NCBI GenBank assembly: GCA_035578155.1
Contig: JAPWDM010000016.1
Coordinates: 8,227,044 to 8,291,043, forward strand
DNA: 64,000 bases
Source: Brachynemurus nebulosus
Lineage: Eukaryota; Arthropoda; Insecta; Neuroptera; Myrmeleontidae
Direction: 5' to 3'
The notes beneath the pieces were generated by a model. That model did not search any database, was not told where the DNA came from, and saw only the letters and a list, made by a program, of their open reading frames with translations. The first letter of the stretch is position 1; each line of letters begins with the position of its first letter. The position numbers were made by a program, and so were the translations under genes. Shown here in pieces: positions 33,752-46,132 of this stretch.

Positions 33752-34387
33752 AAAGGACAATGGGCAAAACTATATGGGCAGCTGCCCCCTAGCGCCCAAG
33801 ATTGAGACCGGTGCCGACCGATAGCCCTGGTCAAGTAGCCCAACTTTGCCAATGGGCACGTTTAGGGAGAACCTGGCCTTCAAAAGTTATAGGGCGTCAA
33901 ATGCACAAAAAGTCTGCATGTGGCCATAGCCAAACGGGATACTCTGTATAGGTATAAATGTGTTATGAGACATGCCGTGGGCCGTCCTATCACTGTGTAA
34001 AACCACTGTCCTGGCAAGTGGCCTAACCTCGTTTTTCCACGTGGCCTATAGCAGAAGACGTACCGAATGGCTTCAGACCTGTACATTGGGAGTCCTACCG
34101 TTGGCGATTTCTGACAAACTCCTTGGTAGATTGCCGAAATAAGGTAGTTCGAAGTGCACCCCCCCCCCCCCCGAAGGAGACTCTAATGTATGCTGTAGGT
34201 CAACACAAATCGTTTCCTTAAGAAATGGCTACGTGAAGTATGCAAAACCTACTGCACGTCAGAACTTTTGAAGACCAGGTTCTCCATACCTAAGATGGAT
34301 ATATTTGTGACCTACTAGGAAGGGGCTTTCAGAAAATATATATCTTACCGGTGGGCGCTGGGGGACAATTTTACCCATTGTCCTTTG
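33752..34387. repeat. MITE, ~640 bp
   Basis: Ends AAAGGACAATGGGCAAAA and TTTTACCCATTGTCCTTT are inverted repeats, next to GCCCCCTAGCGCCCA / GGGCGCTGGGGG. Interior moderately GC-rich without transposase. Confidence 0.65.
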
Positions 34388-34844
34388 AAAAATGTAATTT
34401 TGAGAAAAACGCGTTTAAAATTTAAGTTACTGGTTAGACTATCGGAATATGCAAAAAAAAGAAAAAAATCGATTTATTTCACAAACTCGTATATTGAAAA
34501 AAAAAAGTGAGCAGCAAACTCGTATTTACTAAAAACATCGATAGCTTGTAATTTAAAATATTTAAATGTCTGCTTCATGTCTACATAGGTAGCAAACATC
34601 AAAAAGTGTAACATACATAAATCTTAAATTCATAGTGATGAAAATACAGTATTTAATATGTTTTTTGAGTTTCCTGAAAACTGTGATTTTTGTTATACGA
34701 GGTTGAGAAAGAGTATGCGCGATATACGCTTCCGGGTACTCAGTCGATCGGAAATCATTTACGAATTTTGAATATGTTCATAAAAAAGTTTGTGACTGCG
34801 CAGTTTTCGAAAAAAAGAAAATAGTAGATTCGAGTCTTATTAAA

Positions 34845-35010
34845 TTCCTCGATCAGCCGAACATTCATCATCAGTTTTGAAACCAGCAAAATGACAATTC
34901 GCTTGTAGCCTTTCAATCACATTTAGATATCTTGAAGATACCGAAGATGAAGGGAAAATTTCGACTCCCGTGATGGTGCCTCGCTACTCACGACGTTTTT
35001 TTAAGTGCAA
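34845..35010. repeat. Single arm of dispersed foldback family
   Basis: Matches 20,254-20,411 with changes: CATCATCAGTTTTGAAA, CACATTTAGATATCTTGAA, CCCGTGATGG. Confidence 0.65.
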
Positions 35011-35660
35011 TTTAAAATGGCGTACTTGTGGTGATCAGTTTTAAACTTGATATGTCGAAAAATAAGCTAACTGTTATTTTCGTGTAAATTCTAGTTATAA
35101 TATCAAAATTTTCATATCGCTTTTTATTCACTCCCTTACAGTAATTTAATCTTTTAGAAAAAAAGAAATTTTTATAGTTGACAAACTCTTTTCTCTCTTG
35201 CGTCGGTTACAAAATATATGAAAAAATTAAATTTTACCCTAAATTTTGAAAAATGCCGAAAAAGTTCCTTAAATCGAGAACCCATAGATGGAAAAACATA
35301 TGAATCACTTAGATTTTAATGATGACAATTTAACTCATGTGTATCAATTCTCATAAGAATATTGTAGTTTTTTCACTTTTACCATGGAAGAAAGTTTGGA
35401 CAGATTTTTACAGCGAAAAAATGGTATAAAACATTTCCTGGTCATTTCATTGTAAGTAAACACGATAAAAACGGAACAAAAATTCGTATTGGTAAATGTA
35501 ATTTAACTTCAGTTTCGCTGTCGCGTTTTTGTTAGTTGACAGTTCTTCTCGTTAAATTGCTAGACAACAAATTTTCGTTAGACAAACCCAAATTTAATCG
35601 AAAATATACAAAACAAACCTCTCGTGTAGTAATAAGTGAATATAACGTAGAAATATAATT
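35011..35660. other. No gene seen
   Basis: AT-rich; the small minus frame at 35,532-35,765 overlaps the following foldback and has no family features. Confidence 0.35.
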
Positions 35661-35664
35661 CTTG

Positions 35665-37250
35665 GACACAAAATTCAGTCTGACAAGGAGATGCACCCAG
35701 AGTGAAATTCGGGATTTTGATGAAACTTCACTGGTGTGTAGAATAGGGAAAAGTAAGGGACCCATATTTTTTTTTATCGGCCATCTTCCACGTTTACGGG
35801 GTCAAACCAGCCCCTAAATTTGGGGGTTCAAATCCTATTTCTTAATATATCTCGAAAACTATAAGAGATAGGGGAAAACTTTAAATTGACGAAATGTTAC
35901 TCTTTGATAGTCCTATTCACCTGTATAGGTTAAACCATGGCCGGGTTCATAAGAGGGGCTGGAGGGGTGAAAACGGGGGTAAATTTTCTTGTACAGCCTG
36001 AATGGTTCAATGTATCAAATTTTTGCCATCATAAATAGAAAGAGCACCAGAAATTAGGGCACACGTGTTTTTGCGTTTTTTCGAAATATGTGTGGTATCC
36101 AAGCCAAATAAAGAAAAAAAAATAGGGTAGATTATATTGCATTATTATTGATTGCAAATACGTTCTAAATTTTTTTGTTTTGATATTTATTTTCACAACG
36201 AAAGTGTAAATTTTTACTTTTCGATAATGATTCTTATTTTTCAGTACTTACTTAATTGGTAATTTAGCCATGTGTATATTTGGTTACTCATATTCGATAT
36301 TTTTTATACCTATTTCTACAAAAGTTTTTGGTCTGCAAGTGTTAATGAATGTTCAACAAGAAACAATAACTTTCTGTTCAAAAACAGCGTTTATCTTCTT
36401 ACAAATCCGTTTTTAACCAACTAAACGCGGTTTATTTCTTTCTCAATATTTAAACCATTTTTCTTATTCTTTTTGTATGTTTTATAGGTGTCAGCCCCAT
36501 TTCCCAAATCGCAAAAATTATTACAAAGCACCTGAACAGTGAGCGAAGGAGATTATTGCTTCTTGTCGAGCATTCCTTAACACAAGCACACCAGAGAACT
36601 TTAACTTTTGCAGAAATAGGTATAAAAAATATCGAATATGAATAACCAAATGTACACATGGCTAAATTACCAATTAAGTTAGTACTGAAAAATATATGAA
36701 TCATTATCGGAAAGTAAAAATTTACATCTTAATGATGAAAATCAACATAATAATAAAAAAATTTAGAACGTACTTGCAGTCAATAATAATACAATATAAT
36801 CTACCCTATTTTTTTCTTCCTTATATGGTTTGGATACCACAAATATTTCGAAAAAACTCAAAAACACGTATCCCCTAATTTTTGGTGTTCTTTCTATTTA
36901 TTATGGCAAAAATTTAATATATTGAACCATTCAGGCTGTACAAGAAAATTTACCCCCATTTTCATCCCTCCAGTCCCTCTTATGAACTCGGCCCTGGTTT
37001 AACCTATACAGGTGAATAGGCCTTTCAAAGAGTAACATTTCGTCAATTTAAAGTTTTACTCTATCTCTTATAGTTTTCGAGATATTATAAGAAATACGAT
37101 TTGAACCCCCAAATTTAGGGGCTGGTTTTACCCCATAAACGTGGAAGATGGCCGGTAAAAAAAAACACGGGTCCCTTATTTTTGCCTATTCTACACACCA
37201 GCGAAGTTTCATCAAAATCCCGAATTTCACTCTGAGTGCATTTCCTTGTG
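35665..37250. repeat. Foldback element, ~1.6 kb
   Basis: Arms of about 630 bp (35,665-36,310 and 36,595-37,250) are inverted copies. Shared landmarks: AACCCCCAAATTTAGGGGCTG, split AACCCCCAAATTT and AGGGGCTG; AACCTATACAGGTGAATAGG; and GGAAGATGGCCG. The loop is ~280 bp. No transposase. Confidence 0.75.
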
Positions 37251-38401
37251 AGAAGTACTGTAGTACACTCCCTCAAGTTAGAATAAAAAGTACTTATTTA
37301 CTAGTTTTAGTACTCATTATTATTATTGACAAGAAGTAAATAATTTTTTCTGCAACTGAACTGTCATATTTTATAGTGGTTAGGTAATTTTTAAATTATA
37401 TTTTTCATTATCGTAAACTGTTCTCAACACAATGTATAATGAAATACTGGTTCTCTAAAACAAACTGTTTCCCGACTGCAATAAAAAATCACCGATAATT
37501 GTTTTTTAGTTTTTGTCAAGACAGTCGAATTTTTTTTATTTTTTATAACTATTTAGCTTTTAAGAAGTTATAACCATAGACTACGTCTACGATATTTATA
37601 ACTTACGTAAAGGTCCCGAGGTCGGACCTATCGATTTTGATGAAACTTGAATATGTTGTAGAACACTAAAAACTAAGGGACACGTATTTTTTTTATCGAC
37701 GGAAAAACGGTTTGAAGGGGTGAAAATAGTAAGAGATAGAACAAAAGTTAAATTGCCGATATTGCTCTTGTTTAAAGAGCTATCTATTGATATGCAATTT
37801 GTTCAATTTACATCAATAGCGGTGGTTGGGGGTTAAAATTTGGGGGTTAATTTTGCAAAATTAAACAATATACGGACGATTCTCTGACAAGTGGTCAATA
37901 AAAATGAAATTTTCGAAATGGAATAATTTGATTGGAATCTAGTTTTTGTTGTAAAGAAACATATAAACTTTATCAAACAAGTAAAATTTTTGAAAAAATA
38001 TAATTGGTTTTTACGGTATAACACCGAAAAGTTGACCCGTTGTAATTTGTCACCAATATCTAATTTGAAAACAAATTTCAGTATTGTCTTTTTAACACTA
38101 TGATACAATTAAACAAACTCAAATCATATGAAAGGGTAAGTCTAGGCTTAAGGTACACATAGCAGTGCGACTTTTTAAGCTGCATTGTTTTTTCCTAATA
38201 AAAAACAACTGTTTTCACAAGTTAGTATGATCTCCTGTCCCGTGCGTCACGCATAATATGATTTTTTCAAGTTATCTTTGAAATTAACAAATGAATTTTC
38301 TTTGAACGTAGGTTGTAAAGGTAGAATAACAGTGCAAATGCAAAAATATGTTTACATTTAATTTACATAATCATGGAATTTTTTAATTTTTAATTTAAAA
38401 A

Positions 38402-38434
38402 ATGTCCCGTGCGTCACGTGACGCACGGGACATG
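38402..38434. repeat. Perfect dyad of the TCCCGTGCGTCACG motif
   Basis: ATGTCCCGTGCGTCACG is joined directly to its reverse complement, giving a 31-33 bp perfect palindrome centred on CACGTG. Confidence 0.9.
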
Positions 38435-38534
38435 CAGATTTGACCAAGAAAATGAATAAATTTACACATTGGGTGTGGTAATACATGTTTATCATAACAT
38501 TTTAAATACCATACATCACACATTTTATATATGC

Positions 38535-38625
38535 AGTGCCGGATTTACACTAGGGGCACGCGGGGCACTGACCCCGGGCGGCAAAATTTGGAAGACACGT
38601 GATAATTTTTTTTTTTTGGGTCTAC
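38535..38625 (+). repeat. hAT-like terminal fragment
   Basis: CAGTGCCGGATTTACAC with CCCCGGGCGGC shortly after resembles a known style of hAT MITE end. Only one end seen. Confidence 0.45.
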
Positions 38626-39062
38626 TTATTTTCACAATAAAGGCACTGTATTCCCATTTAAAATCTAGCCAGCTAATGAATATACTGTTTACAAAGATAT
38701 TAAACTAGAATGTAAACGTTGTACAATTATTCAAAAAAAGTTCGTAAACAAAAAAAAAAAATAGTGAATAAATTTTATTATTTTGTTTAAAAGATATGAA
38801 ATATAATAATTACAAGTAAAACAGTAACAGTTATATTTGATTTGAGAAGCTTATTAACACAATATTAAGCAAGGTTACTTTAGTGTCCCGTGCGTCACGT
38901 CCCGTGCATCACGATGCAGTGTACTATACAATATCAAATAACTCATTAAAAAACAAAAATTTTTCTAAACAAAAATAAACATTATAAAGAGAATAATACA
39001 AGGAAAAATATTTATGATAAGAAAAATAAAAATATCACAATTCACAGAAAATATTCAGTAAA

Positions 39063-39101
39063 CTAGGTGAACCATAATTGAATCATTATGGTTCACCTAG
39101 T
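39063..39101. repeat. Perfect hairpin
   Basis: CTAGGTGAACCATAAT and its reverse complement around a 6-base loop, 8 bases before another TCCCGTGCATCACG motif. Confidence 0.85.
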
Positions 39102-39567
39102 AATCGAGTCCCGTGCATCACGCTTATTAATGTCTTATTTCTTGAGTACTGGATTTCAGATATAAATTAAAATATACTAATTAGATACATATTCGGATAA
39201 TACCAGTTATAATATTTTGTCCGGATTATTATTAATTGTAATTTTCTTTTAAAACATGTTTTTGTTGTACAAATGTCCCGTGCGTCACGCTGAGAATCGC
39301 CCATAAACATTTTGTTTACAGATTTGAAATCTACGTCAAAAAATCTAATTGACCTGTTTTTGCTCAATGTCCTAATATTAAGTCTAAGGGTAGTTAACTA
39401 GGGGTGACTGTGTCGAATAGTCCTACTACTTGGGTAGTTCAAGAAGTTCTTCTTCATGGAAAATAGTTTAAGACAATTAGAATAACGTAGAAATGAAATT
39501 TTCGATTTCAAAATTCAGTTTAAGCAACATTGGAGAGAATTTCATTTGCCCAGGTTAATAGCATTTG

Positions 39568-39845
39568 TATTCAAACGTGCACTGAAATGGTTATGCAAAA
39601 TATTATTAATGAACTCTGATAGATTACCACGTATTTGTTACAACAGATTATATTCTCTGGCTCTGTGAATAATGATATTAAATATAATTGGGTGTCCCAG
39701 CTTCGGCAATTTTTCAATCGAATTAATTGTGATGATATATGGGAAACTCAAAATGCACGTTTAATCAAACTCAATATAAATCGGCTAGTTGATAAGTTAA
39801 CTGACAAGGAAAGGGCAAGAAGTCGAAAATTCAAAAAAATCTGAA
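39568..39845 (+). pseudogene. LINE ORF2 fragment
   Basis: WLCKILLMNSDRLPRICYNRL in one frame, split as WLCKILLMNSD and RLPRICYNRL, then after a stop and frameshift KYNWVSQLRQFFNRINCDDIW, split KYNWVSQLRQFF and NRINCDDIW. Same family as the fragment at 31,982-32,665 (YPKICYERL, FNWVTQLRELL). Confidence 0.6.
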
Positions 39846-39889
39846 ACTTTGTCAGTATATAGAGGGTGGCTACCTAATAACATAAAAAA

Positions 39890-40640
39890 TATCAGTTGCT
39901 GCTAAAAACCGTTTTTAAGGGGTGAAACATCCCCTCAAAGTTGAAACTCAAAAATTTAAAAATCGATGAAATTTTGTTTATAGGTACCTTAAAAAGTTCT
40001 AGTAACAAATATAACATTATTTTTTGCATTTACACATTTTGAAACCACCCCTCAACTGTGTACTTAAAAATTTAAAAATGGTGATATTTTGTCTATATAT
40101 GCTATACAGAGCTCTAATAATAAATATAACATTATTTTTTGCACCTACAAATTTTTAAGCGTTGAAACCATCCCTTCAAATGGGTACTTAAAAATTTATA
40201 AATTGATGATATTTTGTTTATATATACTGTATAGCGCTCTAGTAATAAATATAACATTATTTTTTGCATCTATAAATTTTAAGGGGTTGAAACTACCCCT
40301 TAATATGTGTACTTAAAAATTTATAAATTTATAATATTTTGCTTACATATACTTTACAGAACTCTAGTAATAAATATAATATTATTTTTTGCATCCACAA
40401 ATTTTCAAACCACACTTCAAGTGCGTACCTAAAAATTTGAAAATTGGCGATATTGTGTTTACATATATTACATAGAGACCTACCGATAAATATATTATAA
40501 ATATATTCTTTCAGACAGTTCTAGGGAGCGAAACACCCCCTCGAAGTCGTAAACTAAAAATTTGAAGACTGACAAAATTTTGTTTACATATACAATAAAC
40601 ACAACAATTTTACAATAAATATAATAATAATGTGTAAAAT
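39890..40640. repeat. ~120-bp tandem array, forward
   Basis: Five to six units with AAATATAACATTATTTTTTGCA and GGGGTGAAACxxCCCCT at ~120-bp spacing (for example 40,005, 40,125, 40,247, 40,370). First half of an array that turns around in the middle. Confidence 0.8.
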
Positions 40641-40839
40641 TAGCAATACAGATAGATTTTAAATAGTGTATATTAGACTACAGTGTAGTACATCTAAACA
40701 AAATTTCGTCAATTTTTGCTTCTAATTTCCACTTTGGAAAGGATAACCACTATAAATGTATGGAAGCAAAAAAAAAAAAAAAATTATTAATCCATTTTTA
40801 TGTGACGATATTATGTGAATAAAATCTCGGAATTTTTAA

Positions 40840-41605
40840 ACTTTCGACAGCTGAAGGGGTGTTTTCACCCCCTTAAACATGTCTAAGTATAAAAAATAAT
40901 ATATTTATTACTAAAATTCTTTATAAGTATATATAAATAAAATTACGTAGTATATATTATTTCTTAGTATATATTTCTTAGTATATATAAATAAAATTTC
41001 GTCAATTTTAAATTTTCTGAGCACACATTTGAAGGGGTGGTTTTACTCCTTAAAAATGTGTGGACACAAAAAATAATGTTATATTTATTATTAGAATTTC
41101 GTATAATGTGTAAAAACAAAATATCAATTTTTAAATTTTTTAGTACACATGTGAAAGGGTGGTTTCAACCCCTAAAAATTTGTAGATGCAAAAAATAATG
41201 TTATATTTATTATTAGAGCTCTGTATAGTATCTATAAACGAAGTATCATCAATTTTTAAATTTTTATGCACACATATGAAGGGGTGGTTTCAACCCCTAA
41301 AAATTTGTAGATACGAAAAATAATGTTATATCTATTATTAAAGCTCTGTATAGGATCTATAAACGAAATATCATCAATTTTTAAATTTTTAAGTACACAT
41401 ATGAATGGGTGGTTTCAACCCCTAAAAATTTGTAGATGCAAAAAATAATGTTATATCTATTATTAGAGCTCTGTATAGGATCTATAAACGAAATGTCATC
41501 AATTTTAAAATTTTTAAATACACATATGAAGGGGTGGTTTCAACCCCTAAAAATTTGTAGATGCAAAAAATAACGTTATATTCGTTACTAGAATTTTTTA
41601 GGGTG
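40840..41605. repeat. ~120-bp tandem array, reverse
   Basis: Same units in opposite orientation: TGCAAAAAATAATGTTATAT near 41,187, 41,310, 41,430 and 41,560, with GAAGGGGTGGTTTCAACCCCT between. These later units are much more alike than those in the forward half, so recent homogenisation acted on one half only. Confidence 0.8.
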
Positions 41606-42660
41606 ACTCACCCCCTCTCCAGTGTTGCTCAAACTGAATTTTGAAATCGAAAATTTCATTTCTACGTTATTCTAATTGTCTTAAGCTATTTTCCATGAAG
41701 AAGAACTTCTTGAATTACTCAAGTAGTACGACTATTCGACACAGTCACTCCCTAGTTAACTACCCCTAGACTTAATATTAGGACATTGAACAAAAACAGG
41801 TCAATTAGATTTTTTGACGTAGATTTCAAATCTCTAAACAAAATGTGTATATTGTTTAATATTCACCCCCTTTTTTGCAAAATTAACCCCCAAATTTTAA
41901 CCCCCAACCACCCCTGTTGATGTAAATTGAACAAATTACATATCAATAGATAGCTTTTTAAAAAAGAGCAATATCGCCGATTTAAACTCTTGCTCTATAT
42001 CTTAATGTTTTCGAGATATTTGTAAAATTAAATTTTTACCCCAATTTTTGAAGGGCGATTTCAACCCTTCAAACCATTTTTCCTCCGATAAAAAAATACG
42101 TGTCCCTTAGTTTTTAGTGTTCTACAACATATTTAAGTTTCATCAAATTCGATAGGTCCGGCCTCGGGACCTTTACTTGTAAGTTATAAATATCGTAGAC
42201 GTAGTCTATGGTTATAACTTCTTAAATGATGCATACATCCCTGCGGTACTTCTCTCCCGCAATTGCCGTATAATTTACCTAATACAGACATCCTTAACTA
42301 ATTTTTTTTTTTTTATTTTACAGGATGGATATACCACAATCAAGTAACACCCAACAAATCCTGGAAATCAGCGATTAAAAAAAACTAATAAAATATTTTT
42401 TAGTTTGTTATGAATTCATAATTATCATAGCTGATTAATAATTACCTTTTAATATACAATTTAAACAAAATTTGATTTTCATTAGGCTGGAAAAATCAAA
42501 TTTTAAATTAATCTCCTTTTCTCGAACTTTAAAATTTACAGCATTATTACAAATAAAATCGCGTCTTTGGTTAATTAATGTAATTTACTAACAAGGCGAG
42601 GAACAGTTACAAATACTTAATCTATAAAATATGCTGTATTTTAAATAATAAATGGACAAA

Positions 42661-42856
<196 letters not shown>

Positions 42857-43089
42857 GTAATTAGAACTATATATTATTTATTATCTATTATTTATACCTG
42901 TTTAATGTTACTGAACTGATATCAATAAAATATGTTGTATCAAATTTGAAATATTATATGTTTAATTTATGCTTAAAACAGTAGAAATGGTCCCCTCTTT
43001 TGATTTAATAAATGTCTTTTTAAATTGAGCGTGTCTCTTATTCCATTTTGTTTTAATGAACTTATAAGAAACGGTAAGTACTTAAACCT

Positions 43090-43980
43090 AGATCAAAAAG
43101 GGTGAACGCGTGTACGTTTTGTACAGTGTCGGTGTCACAAAATTGTTTGGCTCAGCGAATCGAACAGGTGAATTTCGTATAAATAAGACATTCAGTAGTA
43201 GAATAGGATAATTACCGTTAAATAATAATAGACAGTAGCAGTCGATAATAGAGAGAAAAAAAAAGGGGGTCTGTCGTCCTAGTGGCGACTGGCCCCAGTT
43301 ACCGAGAGAGAGGCATCCAGAGTGGTTCCAAGGGTAAGTAGTGTATAGTTGTTTTTATTATTTTTATTTGAAGGATTAATATTTTGTTTGTGTATATTTA
43401 AGAGATTAATTATAGGTGTAGTGCTCAAGTAATGTTAGATGGTTGTGTTTTCAATTTTTAATTTTGATTTGTTTACGTATTTTCTTTCACCTATCTATGT
43501 ATAGTTTTTACGTTCGTATCTGTCTTAATTTAAGGGTTTATTTTTGTTAAAGGGTTTGAGGAGTTTTAATTTGTGTTAGACTGTTAGAGGATTATTTAAT
43601 GTTATTAGTGTTACTTACGGATTCTCTGTTTTTTTTTTTTTTTTTTTAATTTTGTGTATAGATTTTTTATGTAATCTGTTTTTTTTGTTATTGTAAATAT
43701 ATAGTAATAATTTTATAGAAAGCGAGTTTATTATTTCACTTTCAGAAATTCCCACTGTTCACCATGCCTCCTCTACAACCTAGGGTACATCTGTATAATG
43801 CGATTCTAGATCGACTACTAGGCTCGATGCCCAACCCATCACTTTTCGTTGGTCCTAGGCAACCACTCGACTAGGGCCAACAAACAAGCGGGCAGGTGAG
43901 CGTTACGAAGAGTCAAGTGCAGTAGGGTCACACGCACCTCCCGCTTCGTTACAATGGTGTCAGGTGTGGGGTGGGGCAAT
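43090..43980 (+). mobile_element. Possible solo LTR or leader of a gypsy-like element
   Basis: A TATAAATAAGACATTCAGT core-promoter-like block at 43,177-43,196, a candidate intron GTAAGTAG (43,332) to TTTCAG (43,746), and TTACA followed by TGGTGTCAGGTGTGGGG at 43,953, like an LTR end plus primer-binding site. No coding follows and no second LTR is present, so this is weak; a decayed gene promoter is the alternative. Confidence 0.3.
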
Positions 43981-44426
43981 CTAGAGGAGTTAACTTAGTG
44001 GTGAACAGCAATATAAGCTTAGGGAATCAGGCTGAAAAAATTTTAGTAGCAGCAGCCTTGGGAAAGACTATTACGTTGAATACAAGCAGTTTAGACGTGT
44101 TGATGTGATGATTGTGTTGTCGAGTAACCTATAGAGACAATAGGGGATGATTAGGAATGGAAATAGAAGAAAACTAGGGGAAACTGAAGACAATAAATTT
44201 TATCCGGGTAATTTCGAGAGGTAACGGGACCTGTTGCAATCGGTAGTTAGTGCAGCCAAGTATCAACAAAAGATTAATTGTTCGCAGCAATAAGTTTATA
44301 GATTAAATATAGATTTTCTTAAGAAAATGAAAATTTTCAATGCTAGGTAAAAGTTTAGATTTGTTTCTCTTTTTTTGAGCTATAGTAGGATAATGATTTA
44401 GCGAGCCTGTGCGTAGGGTAGGCCAT

Positions 44427-45069
<643 letters not shown>

Positions 45070-45231
45070 CATATGAGTAGGCTAGAATCAAACCGTACTT
45101 TCTCAAAGAAAAAAATTATTCTAACCGACTAGATTATTACTTTATTCAGACAATTCCGCACTGAAATATACGATAACCTCATTTTCGATAATTTTAGAGA
45201 AGGTGCGGTTTGATTCTAACCTACCCATATG
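45070..45231. repeat. Small MITE, 162 bp
   Basis: CATATGAGTAGGCTAGAATC and GATTCTAACCTACCCATATG are imperfect terminal inverted repeats, continuing into AAACCGTAC / GTGCGGTTT. Confidence 0.7.
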
Positions 45232-45889
45232 ATTATAGCTAAATTACGGTAAATATTGATAAATTCGGCTCTATAGAACGAACAGAGAACTTATGAGAAA
45301 GTAGTGCGTTAAATAATGACAGATATGGGACTAAAAATTCACTTTTAGTCGCAACGGACTATAAACTTATTTTGCTCCCACTTTTAAACCAATCAGCAAG
45401 CACAATTTACAGAAATTTAACTTAAATTAAATAGCGTTTCTAGGTAATTGAAAATAACATACAAATTCAAACTTGTTGACAAAGACAAACAGTAATATTG
45501 TATTGTACAATTTGATTGATTTATCCAAAGTATACTTGATTGATTACTATTACATACAATTTGAATGATATTTAAGTAATTTTTTTAATTTTTATAATTT
45601 TAAATTATCCGGAATTGCAAAAAATAGTATATACACCACAAGACTAAAGTGTTTTCTTTCATCCCTCGTGCGGTTTGTTGCCAGAGTGCCTGTAAAGGCT
45701 TTACACTCGGAATTAAAATTCACACTTTAGTCCTTTAGTATATAACATACTATTAAGTTATTTGTTTATTATATTTGTGATAACAATTATTTTATTTTTT
45801 TTAAAGTTACTATGCCTAATTGCATATTACTACTATGGAAATAAATTATTTCAAATACACATAACATTACCATTAAATTTTGGTGTAAA

Positions 45890-46126
45890 AACGGGACAAG
45901 TGGGGCAAGGGAATGTGGAATCCCTAAAAGGCGTACCCTGGATACTAACTCCAACCCCCAAAAGGCAAACCCTGGACACTAACTCAATATAAATAAAAAA
46001 TTTCAGACCTCAAGGTTTATTTGGAAGGTTGTAGCTGAGGTATAAAAAAACGAAAACGTCGAAAAAACATGAAATTTTGGTGTAAAATGGTGGCGGCGAG
46101 GGTTAAACATTAAAATCGCTAAAAAG
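45890..46126. repeat. ~150-bp repeat family, left flank of Polinton
   Basis: Reverse-complement units of the 16.9-kb array (GGATACTAACTC, GGACACTAACTCAATATA, AAATTTCAGAC). Continues on the far side of the Polinton at 54,819-54,850. Confidence 0.7.
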
Positions 46127-46132
46127 CATATC
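46127..46132. other. Target-site duplication, left (CATATC)
   Basis: Six bases identical to 54,813-54,818, the size typical for Polinton/Maverick integration. Confidence 0.9.

Larger units (their letters stand above)
37873..39302. mobile_element. 1.43-kb insertion with short TIRs and repeated TCCCGTGCGTCACG
   Basis: Its limits are set by where the foldback arm homology stops and resumes. Ends read CGGACGATTCTCTG and, reversed, GGGCGATTCTCAG, a short imperfect TIR; ATA may be duplicated at the flanks. TCCCGTGCGTCACG or a one-base variant occurs near 38,239, 38,404, 38,883, 38,899, 39,109 and 39,275, and reversed at 38,418. No transposase; the superfamily is unknown. Confidence 0.65.
37560..42225. 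repeat. Compound foldback, ~4.7 kb
   Basis: Outer arms 37,560-37,872 and 41,855-42,225 pair (TAGACGTAGTCTATGGTTATAAC region), then arms 39,303-39,545 and 41,610-41,855 continue the pairing, and inside are opposed tandem arrays. A separate 1.43-kb insertion (37,873-39,302) splits the left arm. A LINE fragment sits in the left half at 39,568. Confidence 0.75.

Noticed and set aside
37873..39302. Helitron
   Set aside because: Hairpin is present, but short TIRs exist at both ends and there is no TC...CTRR end pattern or AT target evidence.
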